DNA of 64,000 nt. Source: Bacteroidaceae bacterium (lineage in GTDB: Bacteria; Bacteroidota; Bacteroidia; Bacteroidales; Bacteroidaceae). The DNA is taken from the NCBI GenBank assembly GCA_017442855.1, contig JAFSPM010000045.1:1-64000 (forward strand). Reading direction: 5' to 3'. The notes beneath the pieces were generated by a model. The model ran no database searches. It saw nothing but the letters and a program-made list of their open reading frames with translations, and was not told the origin of the DNA. This document shows, piece by piece, positions 27,077-36,947 of this stretch. The translations under genes and the position numbers were made by a program. Within the stretch, counting starts at the first letter, position 1. Each line of letters opens with the position of its first letter.

Positions 27077-29237
27077 AGTTTTCAATTATTGTCATTTCGT
27101 TGATTAGTCGTTGAGCACCACCGAGCTTGTCGATGACGAACAGCACATAGCGGATATCCACGGCGATACAACGCTGAAGGTTGTCGTCGAAGTTGATGTC
27201 GCCACTCAGAGACTCCCAGTTGCCATCGAAAGCAATACCAATCAACTCACCATTGTCGTTCATTACAGGACTACCAGAGTTACCACCCGTAATATCGTTG
27301 GTGGTCAGGAAGCAAGCTGGCAATGAACCATCGGCCATTGCATAGCGACCAAAGTCGTGCTGCTGCAACAACTCCTTCAGTTTAGCAGGTACCACAAACT
27401 CAGGATTTGTTGGGTCTTCCTTCTGCAACACACCGTCGCCTGTGGTGTAATATTTATAATGTACACCATCCTTCGGGTCGTATGACTTCACGTTACCATA
27501 AGTAAGGCGCATGGTAAAGTTGGCATCTGGATATGATGGGGTAGGCAACTTCATCTCATCAAGACCACGGATAAAGGCCTTGTGCAACAGGTCGATACCC
27601 TCGCTCAACTGCGTATAGCGTGCTGCCACTTCCTGCAATTTCTCGTTTTTCGAACGAGAGTAAGCTGTAGCAGGATCTTTGTCGATGGCCTTCACGGTAG
27701 GCTTCTTGAGGAACTTGTTGAAATTAGCCTCGTTGGCAAAGATAGAGTTGTTGTAGAGGTTATCAACATACGCATCAGTGTTACCCTTGAAGTCGCGAGC
27801 AATGGTTTGGTAGAAGCTGGGCAGCTCATTGGTTGAGAGCGCTTTAGCCAAACCGGGAATCATAGCTTTCGCTACCTTACGGTCCACCTCATGGTCGTAG
27901 TCCTTGTTGTGGATCTGTGCAAATACCTGTTTCAGCTGACCTTTCAGTTCTTCCACCTTTGCATTGTCTTTCTGCACTAATGCTTTCTTCATCTCGTCCA
28001 TCACTTGGAACGGACTACCGAACTCGATGGCACCTTGCAGCGCTTCGTTGATGTAATAGTACTGGCGATATACAGGCATACGGCGCTTGATAATGGCGTT
28101 GATGCCACTTACCACACCTTGGTATTCTGGTTTGTTAGCGGCAAAAACATTGAACTGCTTCTCCACCTCAGCTTTGGCTTCCAAAACCTTATTGTCAGCA
28201 ATAGCCTGGTTCATACCGATAGAGTTCTTCCAGTAATTGCTGCTACCGGCAAACTTGCTGGCATACTGTATGCGGGTCTTATCGCTGGCAGCCATCACGT
28301 CGCGCAATACATTCAGACGAATGGTACGCATATCGATACGCGCTTGGTTGGTAGTTACCATACGCTCGGTCACCTCTGATTCAGTGAGGTAACGGCTCGT
28401 GCTACCTGGGAAACCAAGGATCATGGCATAGTCGTCTTCGTTCAGACCCTTGATGGAAATCTTCAGGTACTGAGGAGTGCTCAGAGGCACATTCTCAGGA
28501 GAATAGTCGGCTGGCTCACCGTTCTTGTCGGCATAGATGCGGAACACAGAGAAGTCGCAAGTATGACGAGGCCACATCCAGTTGTCGGTCTCACCACCAA
28601 ACTTACCAATGCTTGATGGAGGAGCTGCTACCATACGCACGTCAGTATATACCTTGTAATAAATAAGGTAGAACTTGTTGCCAGCATAGAAAGGCAGTGC
28701 CTGTGCTACAATACCAGGTTTGCCGTTCAGATCGCTTTTAGCCAATTCGTCTTGTGCCAACTTATTGAGGTAGGGGCGAGTGAGGGAGTTGACTTCCGTC
28801 ACTTCACCATTCTTGATTTGCTCGTTCACCAAGTCGGTAATATCAACGATACGATGCACAAAACGGAATGACAGGCGCTCGTTAGGCAACTCATCAGCCA
28901 GGGTTGCAGCCCAGAAGCCGTCGGTCAGGTAATCGTGTTCCACCGAACTATGTGCCTGAATAGCCCCATATCCGCAATGGTGGTTGGTTAGCACCAAACC
29001 ATTTGGAGAGATAATCTCACCCGTACAACCACCCCCGAAGATACCAACCGCATCCTTCAGAGATACGCCGTTAGGATTATAGATAGCTGATGCATCGAGC
29101 TTCAGACCTTGTTTCTTCATCATGTCAATGCTATTTTGCTGTTGCATGAGCTGCAAGAGCCACATGCCTTCATCAGCCTTTGACACTAAAGTAGAGAGTG
29201 TAGCAAATGCTACAATAATTAAGACTTTGACTTTCAT
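27075..29237 (-). CDS. dpp7: S46 family dipeptidyl-peptidase, DPP7-type
   Basis: 720 residues with signal peptide ([21 protein letters not shown]) and mature start [10 protein letters not shown]. Chymotrypsin-fold S46 motifs: TNHHCGYGA around 84-92 and nucleophile S654 in GGNSGSPV. The residue 18 after the catalytic Ser (position 673 in P. gingivalis numbering) is Gly (FDGNW), which in this family marks DPP7, preferring hydrophobic P1 residues, rather than DPP11 (Arg). The enzyme removes dipeptides from oligopeptides in the periplasm. A second S46 gene at 49.8 kb has Arg at that position, so the two are complementary. A TATCTTTG box at 29263-29270 (minus) is the likely -7 element. Confidence 0.92.
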   Translation of the reverse strand: MKVKVLIIVAFATLSTLVSKADEGMWLLQLMQQQNSIDMMKKQGLKLDASAIYNPNGVSLKDAVGIFGGGCTGEIISPNGLVLTNHHCGYGAIQAHSSVEHDYLTDGFWAATLADELPNERLSFRFVHRIVDITDLVNEQIKNGEVTEVNSLTRPYLNKLAQDELAKSDLNGKPGIVAQALPFYAGNKFYLIYYKVYTDVRMVAAPPSSIGKFGGETDNWMWPRHTCDFSVFRIYADKNGEPADYSPENVPLSTPQYLKISIKGLNEDDYAMILGFPGSTSRYLTESEVTERMVTTNQARIDMRTIRLNVLRDVMAASDKTRIQYASKFAGSSNYWKNSIGMNQAIADNKVLEAKAEVEKQFNVFAANKPEYQGVVSGINAIIKRRMPVYRQYYYINEALQGAIEFGSPFQVMDEMKKALVQKDNAKVEELKGQLKQVFAQIHNKDYDHEVDRKVAKAMIPGLAKALSTNELPSFYQTIARDFKGNTDAYVDNLYNNSIFANEANFNKFLKKPTVKAIDKDPATAYSRSKNEKLQEVAARYTQLSEGIDLLHKAFIRGLDEMKLPTPSYPDANFTMRLTYGNVKSYDPKDGVHYKYYTTGDGVLQKEDPTNPEFVVPAKLKELLQQHDFGRYAMADGSLPACFLTTNDITGGNSGSPVMNDNGELIGIAFDGNWESLSGDINFDDNLQRCIAVDIRYVLFVIDKLGGAQRLINEMTIIEN

Positions 29238-29321
29238 ATTCTAAAGATGTTTAAAATTTGGGCAAAGATAAATCAATTAATTGAATAAAACAATATCTTT
29301 GCCTCTGACATCAACATAAAC

Positions 29322-30101
29322 ATGATTGGTATGATTCAAAAGACAAAAAGTCTAATGTTCTTTGTGACGCTTCTGGCATCCGTATTGGCCTCATGCAGTA
29401 GTGCTTATCAGATTGCTGGAAAGTCCGATATCAATAGCCTTGACGGCAAGAAACTGTATCTCAAGACATTATCAGAGAACGGATGGTTGCCCGTAGATTC
29501 TGCTTCGGTCGAGCATGGTTTGTTCTCAATGGAAGGTGTATCTGATTCTGCAATGATGGTATCCATATATATGGATGACGAGAGCATCATGCCAATTATT
29601 CTGGAAAACGGTATCATCCAGGTATCGATCAATACGGGTGATATGCGTGCCTCAGGTACTCCCCTGAACAATGCACTTTACAATTTCTTTGATCGCAGGA
29701 ACGACTTGGAGGAACAGCTCAACAACCTCGATCACCGTGAGGCGCAGATGGTGATGAATGGTGCCAATATCGATGAGGTGCATGCACAGATGCTGAAAGA
29801 GAGCGAAGAGCTGAACCGTAAGATGAACGAATATATCCTGTCTTTCATCAAGGACAATTACAACAATGTATTAGGCCCCAGCGTGTTTATGATGATGTGC
29901 AGTTCGATGCCTTATCCTATGATGACCGATCAGATTGAAGATATCCTTCGTGGTGCTCCTGCTATTTTCAAGCAACACCCATTGGTACAGGAGTTTATCA
30001 CCAAGGCACAGGAGAATATGAAATTGATTGAGGAGCAGCAGTTACTCCGACAGAATCTGGCCGAGAAAGAACGTGCCGGCATCAATCCAGCTAATCAATA
30101 A
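29322..30101 (+). CDS. DUF4369-like lipoprotein
   Basis: 259 residues. The lipoprotein signal SLMFFVTLLASVLASC ends in a lipobox. The following domain (GKKLYLKTLSENGWLPVDSA, then GLFSMEGVSDSAMMVSIYMD) matches DUF4369, the N-terminal beta domain found before thioredoxin folds in Bacteroidetes, but no CxxC thioredoxin motif follows. The C-terminal half is helical and charged. Likely attached to the periplasmic face of a membrane. TATCTTTG at 29294-29301 is a probable -7 element, divergent from the S46 promoter. Confidence 0.75.
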   Translation: MIGMIQKTKSLMFFVTLLASVLASCSSAYQIAGKSDINSLDGKKLYLKTLSENGWLPVDSASVEHGLFSMEGVSDSAMMVSIYMDDESIMPIILENGIIQVSINTGDMRASGTPLNNALYNFFDRRNDLEEQLNNLDHREAQMVMNGANIDEVHAQMLKESEELNRKMNEYILSFIKDNYNNVLGPSVFMMMCSSMPYPMMTDQIEDILRGAPAIFKQHPLVQEFITKAQENMKLIEEQQLLRQNLAEKERAGINPANQ

Positions 30102-30122
30102 TTAATAGTAATAGTGTAGTAT

Positions 30123-30161
30123 AAAGAATAAAGCCTTCGCAATACGAAGGCTTTATTCTTT
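30123..30161. terminator. 17-bp perfect terminator hairpin
   Basis: AAAGAATAAAGCCTTCG (30123-30139) is perfectly complementary to 30145-30161, loop CAATA. A-rich at one side and T-rich at the other, usable from both strands. It ends the DUF4369 gene and faces the smalltalk-like ORF. Confidence 0.85.
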
Positions 30162-30219
30162 AAATGCCTAGAGGACCATATCCCATGGCTCGAAATATTT
30201 TCTCTAAATATATCTTTTT

Positions 30220-30333
30220 TTAGAAAAATATGGGACCTTGTCCCATGCACGAAGTGGTGCTCATGGCAGTCAATGCTGCCGTCAGTATCGAGATGACGAA
30301 TTGAATCACCGTCTTCCAACCGTCTTTTTCCAA
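30220..30333 (-). CDS. smalltalk-like hydrophobic microprotein
   Basis: On the minus strand a 37-codon ORF from TTG at 30331-30333 reads EKDGWKTVIQFVISILTA then ALTAMSTTSCMGQGPIFF. This is the pattern of the small 'smalltalk' proteins of Bacteroides/Prevotella (W-K-T, one hydrophobic helix, S-C near the end), often found beside phage-type amidases. No ATG is available, so the start may be TTG or have been mutated. A consensus minus-strand promoter lies ~220 bp upstream. Function unknown; possibly a lysis- or membrane-related peptide. Confidence 0.6.
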   Translation of the reverse strand: MEKDGWKTVIQFVISILTAALTAMSTTSCMGQGPIFF

Positions 30334-30553
30334 CTTCTGAACCCGACAGTGCTTTTTTGACCCTTTTCGTCTTTCTGCTCGTGCACTAGCAAAAAAGGCC
30401 GAAATAACTAGGAAAAACTTTTTTCCTAACTGGGGCGCAAAAAATCTGTCTTGATTTTGACAATACAATTGCGGTGCAAGGCGAACGCGGAGTCAGGCTC
30501 GCTTGGCCTTCGCTGAGCCGAAGCCCGCAATGCGTCGCATCTCAATTGTGACG

Positions 30554-30585
30554 CAAAGTTACTAAAATGATGGGGGTGCTGCAAA
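30554..30585 (-). promoter_or_regulatory. minus-strand promoter with a long untranslated leader
   Basis: Read on the minus strand: TTTG (30582-30585), 20 nt, TAACTTTG (30554-30561). It points at the smalltalk-like ORF and implies a leader of about 210 nt, which includes GC-rich short hairpins (GGCTC/GAGCC near 30500; TAGGAAAAA/TTTTTCCTA near 30410). The rest of the 30102-30778 gap shows no other coding signal. Confidence 0.6.
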
Positions 30586-30703
30586 TGAAAACGCGAAATA
30601 AGCACGCCCCAAAATCACGCTCCCACTTTCTGATGTGCGTCGTTGGTACAGATGGCAGATGGCAGTTTTAAGAAGAACTATAATAATTGAAACTTCGTTC
30701 CAA

Positions 30704-30766
30704 TTTTGTCGCGACTCGACAGAGCTCAAGCAAGCTTGGTTCTGCCCTCGCTGCTCCAAGAAGTGA
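30704..30766. repeat. 63-bp dispersed repeat, copy 2
   Basis: Second copy of the element at 23382-23444, same orientation, ending 12 bp before the M15 peptidase start codon. Confidence 0.7.
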
Positions 30767-30778
30767 GAATTAAAGATT

Positions 30779-31285
30779 ATGTTAGATAGAAAAGAACACC
30801 TCTCCGAGCACTTTACGCTCGAAGAGCTAATCAAGACGAGTTTTAAGACTCCAGATAACAATGAGCCACCCTTAGAGGCCATTGAGAATATGATAGACCT
30901 TTGCGAAAACTGGTTAGAGGATTTGCGCTTCAATTATAACACCATCTATGTGTTGAATAGTAACGAGGACTATGACACCTCGAAAGAGGTAGAGCCGTTA
31001 GTCATCAACCTGGGCTTCCGATCTTGCCAAGTGAAGAAAGCTATGGAGAGGGCAGGGCTGAATCCCAGTAAGACCAGCAACCACATGAAGGGTTGTGCAG
31101 TGGATATTAGGTGTATGGGAGTAGAGCAAGCTATCCGCTATATGGTAATACTCCTTGATATGGCCGACCAGAAGAAGCAGGAGTTTGATGAGCTCTTCCT
31201 TGAAAAGCGAGGCTCCGTTTATTGGATACATTTTGCAGCAAAGCCTGAGGACAATAGACGAAAAATAGGCTTTATCTTGAAGTAG
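30779..31285 (+). CDS. M15-family peptidase (phage endolysin-like)
   Basis: 168 residues. HFTLEELIKTSF at the start, LGFRSCQVKKAMERAG in the middle, then SNHMKGCAVDI (zinc-binding His and Asp) and VYWIHFAAKP (third zinc ligand His) follow the Peptidase_M15_3 pattern of D-Ala-D-Ala carboxypeptidase-type endolysins. Predicted to cut peptidoglycan stem peptides. No signal peptide, like phage enzymes that need a holin. Its neighbour is the smalltalk-like ORF on the other strand, so this may be a remnant of phage or mobile-element lysis genes. Confidence 0.8.
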   Translation: MLDRKEHLSEHFTLEELIKTSFKTPDNNEPPLEAIENMIDLCENWLEDLRFNYNTIYVLNSNEDYDTSKEVEPLVINLGFRSCQVKKAMERAGLNPSKTSNHMKGCAVDIRCMGVEQAIRYMVILLDMADQKKQEFDELFLEKRGSVYWIHFAAKPEDNRRKIGFILK

Positions 31286-31356
31286 GATAGAGTAGCAAGA
31301 AAACAGGCAGAGCACTATGCCCTGCCTATTTGCATTCCTAAGAACTCTTTTCCGCG

Positions 31357-33634
31357 TCATTCCTTAATATTTATTCCCGATTCTGTACTGTTAAGTTTTT
31401 TCTTCTGTCTTTGTATGGCACTACTGTTCTTGTCAAAGTAATAACTAATGCCTATCATTGGCCTGAAACCTCTGTCATTATTAATTGTCCTGTTGAAACT
31501 GTTATAACTGCCTTGAGTCATATATGTTTTGCTTTGAAGTTTTCCTAATAGATACCTCATTCCTACATTAACCGACAAGGCATTGCTAATTTTATATGAA
31601 ATTGTCAGTTCCGATTCAGCCCCTTTCCTTTTTGTGACCGAATTGATATCATAACTCTTGGGATTGAAGTTGAGATACCCGTTCCAGGATAACTTTTTAT
31701 ACCATCCATAGACGTTGGCATTGAATGTAAAATAGTTTTTGCCACACTGTCCCTCATAGAAATTGGTGTTATTGTTTACTGAAAAGCTTATACCGCCCCA
31801 TTTACTGCTTTGATAGCCTAAGCTTAGGGAGGCTGTCAGCATCCTATATCTGCCGTTATTCTGGAAGGTGCTGGTATAAACAGATGTCCCTGGATTTGTA
31901 TATCCTATTCTCTGCACAATATCTGTGTGGAGGTTGTACGCTACTGAAGGTGAAATAGTCCAACCATACTTGTTAAAACGGTATTGCAACCGCCAGTTAT
32001 AGTGTCGTGTAGGCAAGAGATCAGGGCTTCCGATATTTATCACCAGCGAATCAGTTGATGTATTATATGGGTTCAGTTGAGCGACATTTGGAGAAGTGTT
32101 TTCTAAATTATACCTGATGTTGATGGAGTTTGCCTGATTGATCCGGTAGTTCAATGATGCCGCTTCTACTGGACGCACGTAATTAAACCATTTCCCTTCA
32201 GTCTTTCGTCTCATAAAATCCAAACCAATAGACAAAGCGTAGGTCAGCCGCTTCGTCAGGCTGCCGCTTATATTGGCAAAAATGTAGTTGTTATAATTGC
32301 TATGATGAAATGCGGGAAAGCCTTCCGCTTTCTGCCTTATGCGGTCTTTCAGGTAATTCAGGTGGTCACCCACCTCCAGAGAGTGACCACTAATTCTGGT
32401 TGTAAAGTCCAGTTCAAGCCCCCCCTGAATAACGATAGTTGTCAAAGTCATATAAATCATCGTATGTCCAGTCGTTGTATTCTTCAATCCGGTGCCCTTT
32501 CGTGCTGTTGCCATTGAAATTGAAGTGCCCCGTAGCTTCAAGGAAAGACGATTTGGTGAAGACATGCCTATAATATAAATTATAGGAGTTGACATAATAG
32601 TTCCCCTTATCCTGACCCCAAAGGCTAAAGCTACCATTATCTGTTAAACTGCCTGTGCCAGAAGTTGATGTCTTTGAGGGAGAGACGATTATGGAGGCAT
32701 TTATAACAAAATTGTCTTTGTCAGAGATCAGCCAGTCAAGATTTGCCTCGCCGTAAAAATTCTGCATGTTATATCTTTTGTCACCGGAACTGTCCTTGTA
32801 ATATCCTGCATTTCTCTGCCATCCCTCCCAGGTGGAATCATCGTTGTGGAAATAGAAATGCTGGGCAGAGACATTGAATGACAGCCTGCTGTTTCCTGTC
32901 TCGAAATAGGGCATGGTTATGCCATACATCAGCGGCAGCATGTGTCTGGCTGTCAAGTTGGCATTATAGTAGGATGCCGCCCTGCGACGCATCTTTATGT
33001 TAAGTATCGAACGGATTCCGTCTTTGACATACCGAGCTGAAGGTGACTCTATCAGCTCCACCTCTTCAACTAGGGATGGGTCAATGCTGTCAATACCTCC
33101 TCCAAAACGCTTGCCGTTAATCAGAATCAGCAGTGAGCTACCGTCTGTAAGCATAACTTTCTTTTCGGTAGGAATGATGATCAGTCGGTCTATCTCCTGC
33201 AGGGCCTCGTATGGATTATTCAGTCCTTTTGCATGGTTAGACAAATAATATACCGCGCCTGTAGCATTGGGTATTATAACTTGGCTCATATCAGCTGTTA
33301 TGGTCACCTCATCAAGCAGAGCTTCACCTTCGACTGTCATGTTAAAGTCCTTTTGAACATTTGAAATTATGTTCAATCGCTCTCTAATAGGCTGATGACC
33401 GAATGCGCTTACATAGAGTAAATAATCTCCCTTCTCTATATTGTCGAAACGGTATTCTCCCTTCCGTTCTGTCATAGAAACACCTATTAAAGTCGTATCT
33501 CGCTGAAGCTGTATAACGGCTCCTTCCAAGAACTTATTGTCTTCACTCCTCACCGTACCTTGAAGAGTATGCTGTGCAACTGCACAAACTGAGCAAGTAA
33601 GAAATAGAACTAATAAAACTGCCTTATGTTTCAT
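31357..33634 (-). pseudogene. frameshifted outer-membrane beta-barrel protein (TonB-receptor-like)
   Basis: Two overlapping frames form one protein of about 758 residues. The N-terminal part (start 33634) has a signal peptide (MKHKAVLLVLFLTCSVCAVAQ), a CarboxypepD_reg-like domain (LQGTVRSEDNKFLEGAVIQL) and a plug-like domain (LIILINGKRFGGG-type block). The C-terminal part, beginning GGLELDFTTRISGHS, is a beta-barrel ending at 31357. The switch occurs in a run of seven C on the plus strand (32419-32425; seven G in sense); six would restore one frame. Either a slippage mutation, phase variation or an assembly error. Family: OMP_b-brl_3-like. It overlaps the upstream radical-SAM gene by 11 bp. 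Confidence 0.8.
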
Positions 33635-34604
33635 TCCAATCTACTATCCTTTTGTATATTTTATTTTTCAGCAACTCATTATTAAATGCCATGAAAACAT
33701 AATCATCTAATGATATTTCCATATGACTAAGTTGGCAATACCCTTCAACCTTTTCGGGATGTTCCAATAGTTTCTGGTTGCATGGTCCCCAGCAAAGAGG
33801 CAGTAATTTACATGCTTTGCACTTCTTGTTTTTAAAAGTGATTATATTAAGCCTTTTTCGCAGTTTATCTTGATTCCAGCAGATTTTACCTTCAGCTGTC
33901 AATACACCTTCTTGCAACTCTTCTGTAAAGTTCCTCCCGCTACATTTGTATATTCGTCTGTCATAAGAAATGACCGCCTGATTAATGCGGCTTGATTTGC
34001 AGGAACAACTTCGGCGCGAAAAATTCATATATGATACTGTATAACCACTGCTCAATATGCTCTTCATTGTTTCTACCACTGCCTTGCCAGACCCATCTGT
34101 TTTTTTTGTCTGCCAAATTCGCTCTAAGTGGAAGCCCAGTTTAGATTGGTCAATATTTTCAATATCAGATAATAATTCAGGAATATGTTGTAAAGTTGTG
34201 CTGTCATAGTTTACCCGTAAGTTGATATAGCAATCAGAATATCCATCTGTCAGCCAGTGAATAATTTGCATCACCTTGTTATAAGTTGAATCGTTTAAAC
34301 GATTAATATCACGTTTCACTTTGTCGTGTTTATCCTTAAATCCATCTATCGATATCTGAAAACGAGCATTTATTTCTGCGAACAGAGGTATCATTTCCCT
34401 TGTTATGAGGGTTGCATTGGTTACGAAAAAGAAAGAAACACTTTTGCTATATGTATCAGCGATTTTGGTAATTTCTTTAAGCAACGGATAAACCTCATTT
34501 TTGAAATGAAGAAGTGGCTCGCCACCAAATAATTCAATATTAATATGTTTACGATATTTGTTAAACATACGTTGCAAATAAAAGGATTGTTGGTCACTAA
34601 CTAT
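33624..34604 (-). pseudogene. 5'-truncated radical SAM/SPASM peptide maturase
   Basis: The open frame runs from 34604 (after stop codon 34605-34607) to 33624. Sequence such as NIELFGGEPLLHF and FFVTNATLITREMIPL is the middle of a radical SAM barrel of the SPASM peptide-maturase type, and the end holds SPASM cysteines (CSCKSSRIN, YKCSGRNF, KCKACKLLPLCWGPCNQ). The N-terminal segment with CxxxCxxC that binds the catalytic [4Fe-4S] cluster is missing, and the only starts are TTG (34577) or ATG (34568). It can hardly be an active radical SAM enzyme. In intact clusters such genes modify small secreted peptides and sit with TPR regulators and outer-membrane proteins, as here. Confidence 0.8.
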
Positions 34605-34676
34605 TTAACAAGGTGTGTTAAAAAATTAAACAAAGAATAGATGGAGCATATTTCTACGTTTATTTAGCAAAAAGGC

Positions 34677-35409
34677 TTACAAGGAATGAATAAACTGATC
34701 CCAATCTGATGGATTCTTCGACTGAAGAAGAATACGCTGTGACAGTCTGCGGCGTATATTAGCCACACCACCTGAAGTTAGATTCAGCAAAGCAGCTATC
34801 TCAGAAGGTGACAACTGGCATTTTAACAATAAGCATGTCCTGTATTCAGACTTATTCAAATCTCCAACAGTCTGTAATCTACTTAGGAACTCTGGATAAT
34901 TGGTGTTAAGAAATGATTCAATGTCTTTCCATTCTTCATCGTGTATCTCATCAACTACCTTGGCTCTCTCACGTAGTTTTTTTCGAAGCAAAGAGGTGTG
35001 CATAATCATATCAGCACTCTCCCTATACACTTTCTCCTGTACCTGTTTTAGCCGTTCAATAAATAATTCAGCCCTAATACGTCTGTTTCTATGTTGTAGT
35101 ATGAAGTATGCGCATAATAAAACCACCACTAAAACAAAAATAGTAAGCAATAGTAATAATACATGGGAACGATTGTTTTTTACTACAAGTTCATGGTTCT
35201 CTTTTTCTCGTATTTGATAGTTGTAAAGAGAATTCATTTGCGCTACAGACTCAGAAGCTGTAATTCGATTGATAGAATCTTGCAATTGAAGAAATCGCTC
35301 ACTAAAATCTAATGTCTGTTTGGCATCATGCCACTCGTTCAGTGAAATGGATGCTAACCGTTCATTAGCTGTACGTTGAGCATAGATTGTTCCTTTATCT
35401 AAGAGCTGT
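34677..35409 (-). pseudogene. N-terminally truncated TPR/HTH regulator
   Basis: The reading frame matches the C-terminal ~45% of the intact TPR regulator at 41722-43449: end of the TPR region (LLDKGTIYAQRTANERLASI), a transmembrane helix (VLLLLLTIFVLVVVLLCAYF), a coiled coil and a C-terminal helix-turn-helix (SPSEIAALLNLTSGGVANIR). Homology stops abruptly at 35409; further codons are only the antisense of the amidase gene. The signal peptide and most TPRs are lost, so it is likely dead or expresses only a membrane-anchored HTH fragment. Confidence 0.78.
35278..35409. repeat. 132-bp perfect direct repeat, copy 1
   Basis: Identical base for base to 42476-42607. It ends exactly where homology of the truncated regulator stops, while the other side continues into diverged homologous sequence. 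Confidence 0.92.
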
Positions 35410-35433
35410 ATGAATGTTTGATTACAGACAGTT

Positions 35434-35859
35434 ATGAAAGAACTGAAATTATCAAACATAAAGTACTTTGTAATCCATTGCTCGGCTACGAAAGCCAACC
35501 AGCCTTTCAGTGTGGATAGTCTGGTGGCTACAGGCAAGGAGAGGTTCGGACAGTGTTCCTACCACTATTATATAACGAGAAAGGGATTTGTTTTCAAGCT
35601 ATTGCCTCTGTCAGTACAGGGCGTGCACGTAAGCGGTTACAACAGTTGTTCGGTAGGTATCTGTTATGAAGGAGGTTATGATGCGAACGGCCATCCTGCA
35701 GATACTCGGACAGAAATCCAGCGAACCGCAAAGCTCGACTTGCTAAAGGATTTGAAAACATTCTTCCCAACTGCCCGTATTGTAGGACACTGTGAACTCC
35801 CCGGTGTAGCCAAATCCTGTCCCTGCTTCATACCCTTAAAAGAGTATGCTAGCCTATGA
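35434..35859 (+). CDS. N-acetylmuramoyl-L-alanine amidase, T7-lysozyme-like
   Basis: 141 residues. YFVIHCSATK near residue 11 (zinc His), YHYYITRKG, SVGICYEGGYD and VGHCELPGVAKSCPCF (zinc His and Cys) fit the Amidase_2/PGRP fold used by T7-type lysozymes and mobile-element amidases of Bacteroidales. It should cleave the MurNAc-L-Ala bond in peptidoglycan. No signal peptide. Its start lies 24 bp from the recombination junction at 35409, so its original upstream region is gone. Followed by a TGGTAAGGC/GCCTTACCA hairpin (35875-35910). Confidence 0.85.
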   Translation: MKELKLSNIKYFVIHCSATKANQPFSVDSLVATGKERFGQCSYHYYITRKGFVFKLLPLSVQGVHVSGYNSCSVGICYEGGYDANGHPADTRTEIQRTAKLDLLKDLKTFFPTARIVGHCELPGVAKSCPCFIPLKEYASL

Positions 35860-35874
35860 AAGAGAACGTCCAGC

Positions 35875-35910
35875 TGGTAAGGCTGGGCGCTATTTATTTG
35901 TGCCTTACCA
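35875..35910. repeat. 9-bp inverted repeat after the amidase gene
   Basis: TGGTAAGGC (35875-35883) and GCCTTACCA (35902-35910) with an 18-nt loop. No T-run follows, so terminator function is uncertain. Confidence 0.45.
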
Positions 35911-36020
35911 AGCAATACATGACTCTTATAAAATGAGGTGTGATCAAGTGAAAAAAAAATCGCTTTTGTAGGCTGTGGTTTTATTTTTGCTTATCTTTGC
36001 AGCGAAGTTGAAATGCTACT

Positions 36021-36947
36021 ATGACGTTTTTCTACAGACATATCGTGTTACTCTCTGTTCTTGAGGCTTTCGGTGGCAATCTTACTGCCAAAAAGTTCCA
36101 AAAACTGCTGTTCCTGTTTGTAGATAGACAGAGCTTGGAAAAGCCCCTATATGAGTTTGCACCCTATCTATATGGTTGTTTTTCATTCTCTGCTAATAAG
36201 GATATGGTAGCATTAGAAAAGAACGGTTTTATAACTATAGAAGACTGCGAGAAACAGGAAAAGATATATTCTTTAAACTCTGCTGGATACTTATCTCATC
36301 TTGACCTGTTTGACAGGGAAACATTAGAAAAAACGAAGAAACGTTTTGGTAGTATGACTCAGGACGAACTAATCCGTTACGTATACCAAAACTACCCCTT
36401 CTTTGCTGTTAGGAGCAAGATTGCTGAACAGATTCTAAACAAAGATGATATCGTGAAGTTGAACCGATATAAATCTGCATTGGAAAAATCATCTCCCATG
36501 CTGTTCACCATAGGCTATGAAGGTGTTTCCCTAGAGAAATACATTACGATACTTATTAAGAATGACATCAGGGTACTTGTAGATGTTCGCAAGAATGCTT
36601 TCAGCATGAAGTACGGTTTCTCCAAGCCTATATTAAGCAAGGCTTGTGATGCTGTAGGTATTAGCTACATCCACATCCCAGAACTCGGCATAGAGAATGG
36701 AGAACGTCAGGAGCTAAAATCACAGGAGGACTACGATCGTCTGTTCTCCCGCTATGAGCAGACAACCCTTAAGGACAACTGGAGCCACCTACTTAGGCTG
36801 AGGGAAATTGTAGACTCAGGCTTCCGCGTGGCTCTTACCTGCTTTGAGCACGATCCCCGCCAATGCCATCGTACACGTGTTGCAAATGCACTTATGACCC
36901 TACCTAACATTAATTATTCATATAAAGCGCTTCTAATATGGCATTAA
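36021..36947 (+). CDS. DUF488 protein with N-terminal winged-helix/SocA-like domain
   Basis: 308 residues. The first ~100 residues (LTAKKFQKLLFLFVDRQSLE; YEFAPYLYGCFSFSANKDMV) resemble the Panacea/SocA-type DUF4065 fold. From about residue 160 (PMLFTIGYEGVSLEKYITIL; VLVDVRKNAFSMKYGFSKP) the chain is DUF488, ending with CFEHDPRQCHRTRVA, the CHR motif of the family. DUF488 proteins are uncharacterised, sometimes linked to nucleotide or nucleic acid chemistry. It overlaps the next gene by 10 bp, so the two act as an operon. A TATCTTTG box at 35992-35999 lies just upstream. Confidence 0.8.
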   Translation: MTFFYRHIVLLSVLEAFGGNLTAKKFQKLLFLFVDRQSLEKPLYEFAPYLYGCFSFSANKDMVALEKNGFITIEDCEKQEKIYSLNSAGYLSHLDLFDRETLEKTKKRFGSMTQDELIRYVYQNYPFFAVRSKIAEQILNKDDIVKLNRYKSALEKSSPMLFTIGYEGVSLEKYITILIKNDIRVLVDVRKNAFSMKYGFSKPILSKACDAVGISYIHIPELGIENGERQELKSQEDYDRLFSRYEQTTLKDNWSHLLRLREIVDSGFRVALTCFEHDPRQCHRTRVANALMTLPNINYSYKALLIWH

